Shown piece after piece: positions 51,211 through 59,704 of a DNA stretch of 64,000 nucleotides. The notes under the pieces were generated by a model that was not told the DNA's origin, did no database searches, and was given only the letters and a program-made list of their open reading frames with translations. Source of the stretch: Actinopolymorpha cephalotaxi (GTDB lineage: Bacteria; Actinomycetota; Actinomycetes; Propionibacteriales; Actinopolymorphaceae); NCBI RefSeq assembly GCF_013408535.1, contig NZ_JACBZA010000001.1, forward strand, positions 3,618,850 through 3,682,849. The letters are read 5' to 3'. Position 1 is the first letter of the stretch; each line of letters opens with the position of its first letter. A program made the translations under genes and the position numbers.

Positions 51211-52704
51211 TCACTCCCGGGTGTCGCGCCCCGATTCCTCCGGCGGGCCGGTGGCCGTGGCCGGATTTGTGCCCGACGGCGCGGTCTCGGCCGCCACCCG
51301 CGCCCGCAGTGTCTCGCGTACCTCCGCCAGGTCGCGCGGGGACGTCCGCGACGCCAGCCAGTACATCGCCCCGGTGGGTACGAAGAACAGCTGGAACACC
51401 GCCAGCCCGACCGCGTAGTTCAGCGGCGGCGGGAAGCCCACGGCCAGCGCCCGGAAGCTCACCCCGACCAGTCCGTTGCCGAGCGCCCGGCCGACGCCGT
51501 TGACGAGGTTGCCCGCGCTGTAGACGGTGCCGCGGTGCTCGGGCGGGTTGACGTCGGCCAGCAGCGCGAACCAGTTCGGTGAGTTGGCGGAGGTCAGCGC
51601 GAGGGCGAGCAGCGCCATCGCGAAGCTGACCGTCACCGTCGGCTCGGTGACCACGCTGGCGAGCACCGCCGCGACGACCGTGCCCGTACCGGCGGTGTCG
51701 GAGACGTCGAGGTGCAGCGGTAGGAAGAACAGCACGACGTAGAACGGGATGCCGCCGAGGATGCCGACGGCGGCGACCATCGCCCGCCCGCGCGGGGTCC
51801 GCCGCTGCAGCCGGTCGCCGACCAGGCCGCCGACGATGGAGAGCACACCGCCGAGCTGGAAGAGAGTGGCGAACAGGCTGCCGATGACGATGGAGATCTC
51901 CTCGGAGTGCCCGGCCGCCTGCGCCTTGGCCTGGAACAGCCGCGGCAGCCACACCAGCGATCCGAAGACGAACTGCGCGGTGAAGCCCTGCATCACCAGC
52001 CACACGTTGGTCCGCCGGGCGAGGATGCCGGGCAGGTCGGCCCGGCTGATCCGGTGGCCGTAGTCGCCCCCCTCGGCGAAGATCGCCGCGAGCTCCGGCT
52101 CGCTCTGGCCGCGCCGGACGTCGTACGTGAAGAGGTACGCCACCGCCGCGACCAGCCCGACGACGGTGAGCACGAGGAACGGCCGGCGCCAGTCCGCGGC
52201 CCCGAGTACCCCGGCGAGCAGGGTGCCGACCAGGGTGCCGAGGCCCTGTGACAGCCCCCAGAAGCTCATCACCAGGCCGCGGCGTCTGGGCGCGATCAGG
52301 TCGCTGACCACGGAGAAGCCGACCGAGGCGACCGCGCCGAGGCCGACGGCGGCGACCATCTGGGCGACGAAGAACTCCGCGTAGTTGCCGGCCAGCGCGG
52401 TGCCACTGGTCCCGGCCGCCCACACCAGCGTGCCGATCATCAGCATCGGTTTTCGGCGGGTCCGGTCCCCGGCGTACGCCCAGGCCACGGCGGCGATCGC
52501 GGCCACCAGGAAGCTCACCGCGGTGACCAGGCCGACCGCGCTCTCCCGCACCTCCAGGTCCCGGGCGATCGGGCTGTAGAGCGGCGGCACCAGGACGGCG
52601 GCCACGTTGTCGACGGAGGCGAGCACGATGAAGACGACCACGCTGTAGAGGCGGTGCGTCCTGCCTCCACGCCAGCCGGAGGTTCGCACCGTACTCGTGG
52701 TCAC
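51211..52704 (-). CDS. MFS transporter of the homogentisate cluster
   Basis: 497 residues with about twelve membrane helices. Helix 2-3 loop AYAGDRTRRKPMLMIGTLVWAAG is the MFS motif A, and VVSDLIAPRRRGLVMSFWGLSQGLGTLVG follows the usual pattern of the N-terminal half. The VPPLYSPIARDLEVRESAVGLV stretch resembles aromatic-compound or spinster-type carriers. From its position it may import homogentisate or a precursor, or export toxic intermediates. GTG 52704 is the start; the very long upstream frame is antisense to the genes beyond. Confidence 0.85.
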   Translation of the reverse strand: MTTSTVRTSGWRGGRTHRLYSVVVFIVLASVDNVAAVLVPPLYSPIARDLEVRESAVGLVTAVSFLVAAIAAVAWAYAGDRTRRKPMLMIGTLVWAAGTSGTALAGNYAEFFVAQMVAAVGLGAVASVGFSVVSDLIAPRRRGLVMSFWGLSQGLGTLVGTLLAGVLGAADWRRPFLVLTVVGLVAAVAYLFTYDVRRGQSEPELAAIFAEGGDYGHRISRADLPGILARRTNVWLVMQGFTAQFVFGSLVWLPRLFQAKAQAAGHSEEISIVIGSLFATLFQLGGVLSIVGGLVGDRLQRRTPRGRAMVAAVGILGGIPFYVVLFFLPLHLDVSDTAGTGTVVAAVLASVVTEPTVTVSFAMALLALALTSANSPNWFALLADVNPPEHRGTVYSAGNLVNGVGRALGNGLVGVSFRALAVGFPPPLNYAVGLAVFQLFFVPTGAMYWLASRTSPRDLAEVRETLRARVAAETAPSGTNPATATGPPEESGRDTRE

Positions 52705-52795
52705 GGGCACATCAAACCAGGAAGCGCCCGCGGGACCGCTTTCCCCTGTACGAGTCAGCCGTCCCGGTTCGGCGGATGGCCTAAAGTGCGAGGGG

Positions 52796-53701
52796 ATGAC
52801 TACTCCGCGCAGCCGGACCGTCCCGCCGTCGTGTGCCGGGCTGATCGACGACGCCGCGGTGTTCCCGCCCGCGAGTGAGCCGCTCGCCGCCGCGCTGGCC
52901 GCCAACCTCGCCCGGCGCGAGGAGTGGTACGCCGGGCTGGTCGGGCCGTTCCTGTGCCCCGACGCGACCCTGCCGGAGCTGCTCGCCGCGCTGGACGACG
53001 GTCCGCCGCTCGCGGAGCCGCTGTCGCTGGGGCTGGTGGTCGGCGGCGGCGCCGGCGCGATCGAACCCGCCCTCCGCTGGGCCGGCCGCACCGACCGGGC
53101 CCGGGTGGTCTCGGTGGAGGTGGCGCTGCGGGACGAGTCTTTGCACACGGCAGGCCTGGCCCGCAACGTCGCCCGGATGGACCGCGCGCTGGCCGCCGCC
53201 GACCTTCCCGACGAGGTGGCGGTCGCGGTCGAGGTGCCCCGCGCCGGTGGCGGGGACGGTGGCTGGGACGGCGCTCTGGACGCCCTCGACGCGCTCGCGG
53301 AGTACGGCCACCGGGCGAAGTTCCGCACCGGCGGCGTGGATGCCGAGACGTTCCCCGGCGAGGTGGCACTGGCCCGGGCAGTCCTCGCCTGCCTGGACCG
53401 CGAGCTTCCGTTCAAGTGCACGGCCGGGCTGCACCACGCGGTCCGCGGCTCCGCGGGCGGCGCCGAGCACCACGGCTTCCTCAACGTCCTGCTCGCCACC
53501 CGGTTCGCCCTGGACGGGGCGGACGAGCCGGCGCTGGTCGAGGCGCTGTCGGACCGGGACGCCGACCACGTGGCCGGCCAGGTGCGCGCGCTGGAGGACC
53601 GGGCGGCGGCCTCGGCCCGGCGGTGGTTCACCTCGTTCGGGTCGTGCAGCGTGTCCGATCCCCTGGCCGACCTGCTGCGCCTGCGGGTCCTGCAGGATTG
53701 A
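52796..53701 (+). CDS. Unassigned protein coupled to fahA
   Basis: 301 residues, soluble. Ordered motifs include CAGLIDDAAVFPPA at the N-terminus, LSLGLVVGGGAG, YGHRAKFRTGGVDAETFPGEVALA and PFKCTAGLHHAVRGS, with alternating strands and helices suggesting a TIM-barrel-like fold. I know no activity for it. It ends three bases before fahA and faces hmgA, and no maleylacetoacetate isomerase is present, so a role at that step or in handling the pathway's unstable acids is a reasonable guess. ATG 52796 follows TAAAGT by eight bases (possible leaderless start). Confidence 0.8.
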   Translation: MTTPRSRTVPPSCAGLIDDAAVFPPASEPLAAALAANLARREEWYAGLVGPFLCPDATLPELLAALDDGPPLAEPLSLGLVVGGGAGAIEPALRWAGRTDRARVVSVEVALRDESLHTAGLARNVARMDRALAAADLPDEVAVAVEVPRAGGGDGGWDGALDALDALAEYGHRAKFRTGGVDAETFPGEVALARAVLACLDRELPFKCTAGLHHAVRGSAGGAEHHGFLNVLLATRFALDGADEPALVEALSDRDADHVAGQVRALEDRAAASARRWFTSFGSCSVSDPLADLLRLRVLQD

Positions 53702-53704
53702 CCC

Positions 53705-54922
53705 GTGGCCACGACGAGTTGGGTGCCGGTCCCCGCGGGTTCGCCGTTCACGGTGCACAACCTGCCGTACGGCGTCTTCTCCCTCCCCGACGAGGATCCG
53801 CGGGTGGGCGTGGCCATCGGCAACCACGTTCTCGACCTCGCACCGCTCGCGGCCAGCGAGTACGCCGACTTCGCCGGGGTGTTCACCGCCCCGACGCTGA
53901 ACCCCTTCATGGCGCTGGGCGCCCGGGCCTGGCACGCCGTCCGGCACTGGGTGACCGAACGCCTGACCGACGAGGCGTTCCGCTCCCTGGTCGAACCCGA
54001 ACTCGTCCCGGCGGACCAGGTGCGGCTGCACCTGCCGTTCGAGGTCGCGGACTACGTCGACTTCTACGCCTCCGAACACCACGCCACCCGCCTCGGCCGG
54101 CTGCTCCGCCCGAACGAGCCGCCGCTGACCCCCAACTGGCACCACCTGCCGATCGGCTACCACGGCCGGGCCGGCACGGTCGCGGTCTCCGGAACGCCGG
54201 TGACGCGGCCGTGCGGGCAGCATCTGGCCCCGGGCGAGACGTCTCCGTCGTTCGGCCCGTCGACCCGACTCGACCTGGAGGCGGAGGTGGGTTTCGTGGT
54301 GGGCACCCCCACCGTCGCGGGGCAGCGGGTGAGTGTGGACGAGGTACGCGAGTACGTCTTCGGCGTGGTCCTGGTCAACGACTGGTCGGCGCGCGACCTG
54401 CAGGCGTGGGAGGCCCGGCCGCTCGGGCCGTTCCTCGGCAAGTCGTTCCGGACCTCCGTCTCGCCGTGGGTGGTCCCGCTGGCCGCGCTGGACGCCGCGA
54501 CGGTGGCGCCGCCGGCCCAGGACCCCGCGCCGCTGCCGCACCTGCGCGGTACGAACGACTTCGGGCTCGACCTCGACCTCGAGGTGTCGATCAACGACCA
54601 GGTGGTCGCCCGCCCCCGCTACGCCGACATGTACTGGACGCCGGCGCAGATGCTCGCCCACCTCACCTCCAACGGCGCGACACTGCGCACCGGCGACCTG
54701 CTCGCCTCCGGCACGGTGTCCGGGCCGGGTGAGGGCGAGTACGGCTGCCTGATGGAGGCCTCGGCCGGGGGCACGCGACCGCTCACGCTGGCGGACGGCT
54801 CCACGCGCACGTTCCTGCGAGACGATGACGTGGTGACCATCCGGGCCACCGCACCGGCGCCGGGTGGCGGCCGGCTGGGACTGGGAGAGGTGACCGGGCA
54901 GGTCCGTCCGGCCACCCCGTAG
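53705..54922 (+). CDS. fahA: Fumarylacetoacetase
   Basis: 405 residues. FTVHNLPYGVF opens the N-terminal SH3-like domain. The catalytic domain holds YVDFYASEHHATRLGRLLRP and PIGYHGRAGTV with its His and Glu residues, LEAEVGFVVG, VLVNDWSARDLQAWE and KSFRTSVSPWVVPL. It cleaves fumarylacetoacetate to fumarate and acetoacetate. GTG 53705 comes three bases after the previous stop, so translation is coupled to the unassigned protein. Confidence 0.94.
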   Translation: MATTSWVPVPAGSPFTVHNLPYGVFSLPDEDPRVGVAIGNHVLDLAPLAASEYADFAGVFTAPTLNPFMALGARAWHAVRHWVTERLTDEAFRSLVEPELVPADQVRLHLPFEVADYVDFYASEHHATRLGRLLRPNEPPLTPNWHHLPIGYHGRAGTVAVSGTPVTRPCGQHLAPGETSPSFGPSTRLDLEAEVGFVVGTPTVAGQRVSVDEVREYVFGVVLVNDWSARDLQAWEARPLGPFLGKSFRTSVSPWVVPLAALDAATVAPPAQDPAPLPHLRGTNDFGLDLDLEVSINDQVVARPRYADMYWTPAQMLAHLTSNGATLRTGDLLASGTVSGPGEGEYGCLMEASAGGTRPLTLADGSTRTFLRDDDVVTIRATAPAPGGGRLGLGEVTGQVRPATP

Positions 54923-54952
54923 CCCCGCAAGCCGCGCATGCCGCGCCCGTAC

Positions 54953-56230
54953 TCAGTGCAGCGTGACGAAGAAGCCCACGGCGGCGGCGGTGACCACCGC
55001 CGCGACCACCCGTGCCAGCGGAGCCCGAAGGCCCAGCGGCGCCTCGAACCTCCGCGTCACCGCGACCACCGCGACCAGCACCACCGCCATCACCGGAAGC
55101 CATGCCAGCCTGGCGAGCACCCACGACAGCTGGTCCGGTGAGGTGGTCAGTCCCGGCACCGCGCCGATCGCCGACTTCCCGGCCAGGGACACCAGCACCA
55201 TCGGCACCTGGTGCCAGCAGAAGATGGTCATCGCGGCCAGGTTCACCGCGGCGACGCCCGCCCACAGACCGGGCCGGCGCATCAGCCGGGTGACCGGGCC
55301 GTGCAGCAGCAGGGCCGCGCCGGACTGGAACGCCGCCAGTGCGGGCACCAGCAACGACGGCGGGTGCGCGTTGGAGCGGGCCGCACCCGGCACCCCGACC
55401 ATGCTGGCCGGGTAGTGGAACACCAACAGCAGCAGGGCGAACAGGCTCGCGCCGCCCACCAGCAGCAGCCAGGCGACCGGCCGCCCGAGCCGACCGCGTG
55501 ACCAGGAGACGCCGAGCTGGTACGCGAACAGCCAGCCCGGCACCAGGTTCACCATCCCGATCCAGCCGGGCATCGCGTCGCTCCACGGGCCGTACCTCGC
55601 CAGGTCACCGGCGGCCACGAACGCCAGCAGCGGCAGCGCCGCCCATCCGCCCCACCGCCGGTCGGCCGCCACGGCGTACCCCGTGAGCATCGTCAGCAAC
55701 GCGTAGACGGCGACGAACCAGAACGGCTGGACCAGCAGGACGACCCACGTACGCAGGGTTCCCTCGGGTACTCCGACCGCGCCGAGGACGGCCAGGCAAC
55801 CGGCCGACAGCGCGGTCGCGGCGAGCACCGGCCGGGTCAGCCGCGCGAACCGGCGGCGCAGCCAGCCAGCGTACGGCTCGCCGCGTTCGGAGGACCGGGC
55901 CAGGCTCGACACCGCGGAGTGCCCGCCGACCAGGAAGAACAGCCCCAGCATCTGCAGCACCCAACTGGCCGGCGCCAGCGCGCCCAGGTCGCGCAGCGGG
56001 CTGGCGATCCGCAGCGTGCCGTCGGGCTGGGCGACCAGCGCGCCGACCAGCCAGTGGCCGGTCACCACGCCGAGCGTGGCCAGGGCGCGGTAGGCGTCCA
56101 GCGCCCGGTCGCGGGTCGCGGGCGTACGGGCGGCCACGGTCTCGACGAACGCCTGCCACGGCCCGCTGCGCGTGCGGCGAACCGGAGCCGGTGCGGGGAC
56201 CGGAATCGTGGTGGGCGTCAGGGCGGTCAT
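54953..56230 (-). CDS. Acyltransferase family 3-like membrane protein
   Basis: 425 residues with about ten hydrophobic helices. RALDAYRALATLGVVTGHW holds the catalytic-type His region of Acyl_transf_3 proteins, and LFFLVGGHSAVSSLARSSERGEPYAGWLRRRFARLTRP the usual second motif. These enzymes O-acylate envelope sugars or antibiotics. The N-terminal ~35 residues are Pro/Ala-rich. ATG 56230 overlaps the stop of the upstream hydrolase (ATGA). It converges with fahA with a 30-base gap. Confidence 0.85.
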   Translation of the reverse strand: MTALTPTTIPVPAPAPVRRTRSGPWQAFVETVAARTPATRDRALDAYRALATLGVVTGHWLVGALVAQPDGTLRIASPLRDLGALAPASWVLQMLGLFFLVGGHSAVSSLARSSERGEPYAGWLRRRFARLTRPVLAATALSAGCLAVLGAVGVPEGTLRTWVVLLVQPFWFVAVYALLTMLTGYAVAADRRWGGWAALPLLAFVAAGDLARYGPWSDAMPGWIGMVNLVPGWLFAYQLGVSWSRGRLGRPVAWLLLVGGASLFALLLLVFHYPASMVGVPGAARSNAHPPSLLVPALAAFQSGAALLLHGPVTRLMRRPGLWAGVAAVNLAAMTIFCWHQVPMVLVSLAGKSAIGAVPGLTTSPDQLSWVLARLAWLPVMAVVLVAVVAVTRRFEAPLGLRAPLARVVAAVVTAAAVGFFVTLH

Positions 56231-57075
56231 CGGGTCACCTCGCCGGTCCGGCCGCGGACGATGCGGGCGATGTTGGCCAGCGACTCGGTTCCGCGAGTGA
56301 AGTAGTCGGCGTGCCCGCGAGCGGTGCCGACGCCGAACGTGCGGGCACCGAAGCCCGGGGCGGTGGGGTCCGCGTCGTGGCCGAAGCCACCCACCCGCAG
56401 CGGCGGAGCGAACCGGATCGGGTCGCCCGGCGCCCGCGCTGCCCACACCCGCGCGGTGGTGCGCAGACCGGCCCGGCTGCCCGCGTCCATTCCGGGGCTG
56501 CCCACGACCACGATGTCGTCGACGTGCACCGCGGGTGCGGCCCGGCCGATCACCACCGACCCGTAGCTGTGGCCGACCAGGGTGATCCGGGTGCCCGGGG
56601 ACACCCGGCGCGCCAGGTCCTCCCGCAGGAAGCGGATCAGGTCCCGGGCGCCGGCCTCCGCGCGTTCGGAGCGGGCGGAGGCGACGTCGACGCCTTCGGG
56701 GGTGTCGTAACCCAGCCAGACGACCACGGCCGAGCCGGTGCCGGGCGACTGCCGGTACAGCTCGGCCAGCAGAGCCCGGCCCGCTCCGCGAGGCGTGGGC
56801 CGGGCACCGCCGGTGAGGTAGTTGCCCAGCCGGTGGCCGGCGCCGGGGACGAGGACGGCCACCTGGTCGGCGGTGGCCAGATCGCCGAGCACCTCGACGA
56901 CCCGGCCGTCGCCGCGCGGGTCGTAGGCGAGGAACCGGTGACCGTCGACGGTGCGGGCGGCGTACTGCAACGGCGGGAGGGCCGTGTGGGTGTCAGTGGC
57001 GGCGACGGCACTTCCCGCGGGTGTGAGGCCCAGCAGGACGGTCGCGGCGAGCAGTGGAGGCAGCAGAGTTCGCAC
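56227..57075 (-). CDS. Secreted alpha/beta hydrolase (DUF1023-like)
   Basis: 282 residues. A signal peptide (residues 1-25, ending in AVA-A) precedes an alpha/beta-hydrolase core: AVLVPGAGHRLGNY, VVWLGYDTPEGVD, and the nucleophile elbow GHSYGS (about 168-173). GSPGMDAG and GHADYF supply the acid and His regions. The pattern matches the DUF1023 group of actinobacterial hydrolases. GTG 57075 lies seven bases after TAGCGT, a leaderless arrangement. It is coupled to the acyltransferase downstream. Confidence 0.87.
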   Translation of the reverse strand: MRTLLPPLLAATVLLGLTPAGSAVAATDTHTALPPLQYAARTVDGHRFLAYDPRGDGRVVEVLGDLATADQVAVLVPGAGHRLGNYLTGGARPTPRGAGRALLAELYRQSPGTGSAVVVWLGYDTPEGVDVASARSERAEAGARDLIRFLREDLARRVSPGTRITLVGHSYGSVVIGRAAPAVHVDDIVVVGSPGMDAGSRAGLRTTARVWAARAPGDPIRFAPPLRVGGFGHDADPTAPGFGARTFGVGTARGHADYFTRGTESLANIARIVRGRTGEVTR

Positions 57076-57082
57076 GTCAGTG

Positions 57083-57088
57083 ACGCTA
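57083..57088 (-). promoter_or_regulatory. Leaderless -10 box of the hydrolase gene
   Basis: TAGCGT on the minus strand, then seven bases, then GTG 57075. Confidence 0.45.
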
Positions 57089-57150
57089 CGAAGAGTCGCC
57101 GCCGGTCACGATGTGGCAGATACCCCTTGTGGTGGTGGAGTTTCGGCACC

Positions 57151-57178
57151 GTCAAGGTGGGGTTGCCCCCACCCTGAC
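57151..57178. other. Stem-loop in the 315-base gap before the secreted-protein gene
   Basis: GTCA-AGGTGGGG (57151-57162) faces CCCCACC-CTGAC (57167-57178), with a strong GGTGGGG/CCCCACC core. The rest of the 57089-57390 gap shows no gene. The role is unknown. Confidence 0.4.
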
Positions 57179-57390
57179 AGGGGTTCCCCCGGCCCGTCCC
57201 CCACCTCGCCGACACGGTGCCTCGTGGCCCGCTGCCCGCCGCTCTCTCAGCCAATCGGTGGAGGAAATCGGTGGAGGAAAGTGTGCCGGTGCGGCACAGG
57301 TCTCGCCCGATCGGCAGATGATCCCGTCCGACGGGAGGGCCGAGGCTGGTACGGCAGCCGACAGGAAAGCGGACTCCCAGGAGGAACGAC

Positions 57391-57769
57391 ATGTCCGGAT
57401 GGAAAGCTCGGGCCGCGGCGCTGGCGGCCCTCGCGGCGGCGGGGACGCTGGTCGCACCGTGCGTCGCGCAGGCCCGGCCGGTTCCCGGCCACCCACCTGC
57501 CGAACGAACGGTGCGGTCCACACCCTCGGCGGTGGCCGGTGTCGGGGAACTGATCCTCGACGAGCCCAACACCGTGGGCCATCCGGTGTGGTTCGCGATC
57601 GCGGCGACGGGGACCGACGGGTCCCCCAGGGGCCGGCTCTGGTTCCGTCACCTGCTCCCGAACGGCACGGTGGCAGCCGACGGGGTGCAAGGACATCGAC
57701 GCCGATTTCCCGGGGACCCCTCGTTACCCGGTTGTCGCCGGCGGCTACACCGTCCGCGCCGGTTCCTGA
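57391..57769 (+). pseudogene. Small secreted protein gene with a frameshift
   Basis: ATG 57391 follows AGGAGGAACGAC. A signal peptide (residues 1-28) precedes a ~70-residue beta-rich stretch (ELILDEPNTVGHPVWFAIAAT and RLWFRHLLPNGTVAADG). At the GGGG run (57682-57685) the frame shifts; read with three Gs the protein continues DGCKDIDADFPGTPRYPVVAGGYTVRAGS to a TGA at 57767-57769, 34 bases before a strong terminator. Without the correction the frame runs through that terminator. Either a real mutation or a base-call error is possible. Family unknown. Confidence 0.65.
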
Positions 57770-57803
57770 ACCGCACCGCGTGCAAACACCCGCACCTGAA
57801 AGA

Positions 57804-57846
57804 CGTACGTCCCGCTGTCAAGGGCACGTTGACAGCGGGACGTACG
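57804..57846. terminator. 18-bp perfect hairpin between convergent genes
   Basis: CGTACGTCCCGCTGTCAA (57804-57821) and TTGACAGCGGGACGTACG (57829-57846) pair without mismatch around a 7-base loop. It ends the secreted-protein gene and, on the other strand, the peptide ABC operon. The core CTGTCAA-N7-TTGACAG equals that at 8515-8535. Confidence 0.88.
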
Positions 57847-57869
57847 ACAGGGTCGGCGGGTCGGCGGGT

Positions 57870-58676
57870 TCAGTCGAGGATGTTCTCGTGCAGCCGGGGT
57901 ACGTCGGCGAGCAGCCGCTGGGTGTACTCGTGCCGCGGGTTGAAGATGACCTCGTCGGTGGGACCCTGCTCGACGACCTGGCCCTGGCTCATCACCAGCA
58001 CCCGGTCGCTCACGTAGCACGCCTGGCCGATGTCGTGGGTGATGAACAGGATCGTCATGTCGTAGTCGCGGCGCAGGTCGGCGAGGACGTTCAGGATGTT
58101 CGCCCGCAGCGACGCGTCCAGCATCGAGGTGGCCTCGTCGGCGACCAGGATACGGGGCTGCAACATCAGCGCCCGCGCGATCATCACCCGCTGCCGCTGG
58201 CCACCGGACAGTTGGTGCGGCCACTTGTCGAGCACGTCCGCGGACAGCCCCACGTGGTCCAGCGCCTGGGCCATCAGCGTCTCGCCCCGCTCGGCCGACC
58301 CGGCGGCGGCGAGCCGCAGCGACCGGTTGAGCAGCCGACGTACGGTGAAGAACTGGTTGAACGAGCTGAACGGGTCCTGGAAGACCGCCTGCACGTCCCG
58401 CCAGTACGCCTGCAGGTCGCGCCCCTTCAGTGAGGTCACGTCCCGGCCGGACAGGTGCAGCGTCCCCGACGTCGGGTCCAGCAGCCGCAGCACCAGCCGG
58501 GCCAGCGTCGACTTCCCGCTGCCGCTCTCCCCCACGATGGACACCACCTCCTGGCGTCCCAGCGTGAACGACACGTCGTCGACGGCCCGGACGGCCTTCT
58601 CGCCGTGGCCGAAGACGCGGGACAGCGACTTCGCCTCGACCAGCGGCCCGGCGCCGTTCTGGGGCTGTTCGCTCAT
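57870..58676 (-). CDS. Oligopeptide-type ABC importer ATPase (second)
   Basis: 268 residues. Walker A GESGSGKST, Q-loop AVFQDPFSSFNQFFTV, signature QLSGGQRQRVMIARALM, Walker B ILVADEATSMLDAS and switch His in FITHDIGQA are intact. It is of the DppF/OppF group but ends shortly after the core without the usual Cys-rich Fe-S tail. It is last gene of the five-gene operon. ATG 58676 overlaps the previous stop (ATGA). Confidence 0.92.
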   Translation of the reverse strand: MSEQPQNGAGPLVEAKSLSRVFGHGEKAVRAVDDVSFTLGRQEVVSIVGESGSGKSTLARLVLRLLDPTSGTLHLSGRDVTSLKGRDLQAYWRDVQAVFQDPFSSFNQFFTVRRLLNRSLRLAAAGSAERGETLMAQALDHVGLSADVLDKWPHQLSGGQRQRVMIARALMLQPRILVADEATSMLDASLRANILNVLADLRRDYDMTILFITHDIGQACYVSDRVLVMSQGQVVEQGPTDEVIFNPRHEYTQRLLADVPRLHENILD

Positions 58677-59704
58677 CGACCCACCTCCACGGTCTGGCCG
58701 GGGTGCTGTTCGGCCCACCAGCACAGCGAGTGCCGGCGCTCGTCACCGACCTGCGGGGGTTCCTCCGTACGGCAGATGTCCATCACCAGCGGGCATCGGG
58801 GATGGAACCGGCACGCGGCCGGCGGGCGCGCCAGGCTCGGCGGCGCGCCGGGAATGCCGCGCACCCTCGTCTGCCGCATGTGCGGCTCGGGCACCAGCAC
58901 CGACGACAGCAGCGACGCGCTGTAGGGGTGGCGGGGCCGGTTGATGAGCTCGGTCGCGGGGCTGACCTCGGCGATCTTCCCGGCGTACATCACTGCGATC
59001 CGGTCGGCGATCGTGTTCAGCACCGGCAGGTCGTGGGTGATGAAGATGACGCCGCCGATGATGTCCTGCTTCAACATCTCCCGCAGCATCTCGATCAGGA
59101 TCCGCTGGGAGGACACGTCCAGCGCCGACGTCGGCTCGTCGGCGATCAGCAACCGCGGGTTCAACAGGGTGGAGATCACCGTGACGACCCGCTGCTTCAT
59201 CCCGCCGCTGAGCTGGTGGGGGTAGTAGTCGAGGACGCGGGCGGGCAGGTCGAGTTGTTCCAGTCGCTGCCGCGCCCGTTCGATCGCGGTGTCCCGCCGA
59301 ACGCCCGGCTGGTGGGCCCGGATCACGTCGTAGGCGAAGTCCCGGATCCGCACCGTCGGGCTGAGGGAGTTCATCGCGCCCTGTGGCAGCAGCGAGACCA
59401 CCTCACCCCGCCACGACCGCGGCGGCCTGCGGTCCGGGCCGAGGTCGAGCTGCCTGCCGTCGACCTCCAGCGAACCGCTCAGCACGTACAGCGGCGGCCG
59501 GACGGTCAGCGACAGGATCGCGCCGAGGGTGCTCTTGCCGCAGCCGGACTCACCGGCCACCCCGAGCACCTCGCCCTTGCGCACCTCGACCGACACGTCG
59601 TCGACCGCGACCACCTGGCCGCCCTCGACGTTGTACGCGGCCCGCAGCCGCTCGGCCCGCAGCAGGGCGCCGGTGCTGGTCGTGGTGGTCGTCACCCCGG
59701 TCAT
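58673..59704 (-). CDS. Oligopeptide-type ABC importer ATPase (first)
   Basis: 343 residues of the DppD/OppD group. Walker A GESGCGKST, Q-loop LLPQGAMNSLSPTV, signature QLSGGMKQRVVTVISTL, Walker B LLIADEPTSALDVSS and switch FITHDLPVL are present. The C-terminal oligopeptide domain has PGAPPSLARPPAACRFHPRCPLVMDIC, whose cysteines ligate the [4Fe-4S] cluster known in this group. It overlaps both neighbours by four bases. Confidence 0.93.
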   Translation of the reverse strand: MTGVTTTTTSTGALLRAERLRAAYNVEGGQVVAVDDVSVEVRKGEVLGVAGESGCGKSTLGAILSLTVRPPLYVLSGSLEVDGRQLDLGPDRRPPRSWRGEVVSLLPQGAMNSLSPTVRIRDFAYDVIRAHQPGVRRDTAIERARQRLEQLDLPARVLDYYPHQLSGGMKQRVVTVISTLLNPRLLIADEPTSALDVSSQRILIEMLREMLKQDIIGGVIFITHDLPVLNTIADRIAVMYAGKIAEVSPATELINRPRHPYSASLLSSVLVPEPHMRQTRVRGIPGAPPSLARPPAACRFHPRCPLVMDICRTEEPPQVGDERRHSLCWWAEQHPGQTVEVGR

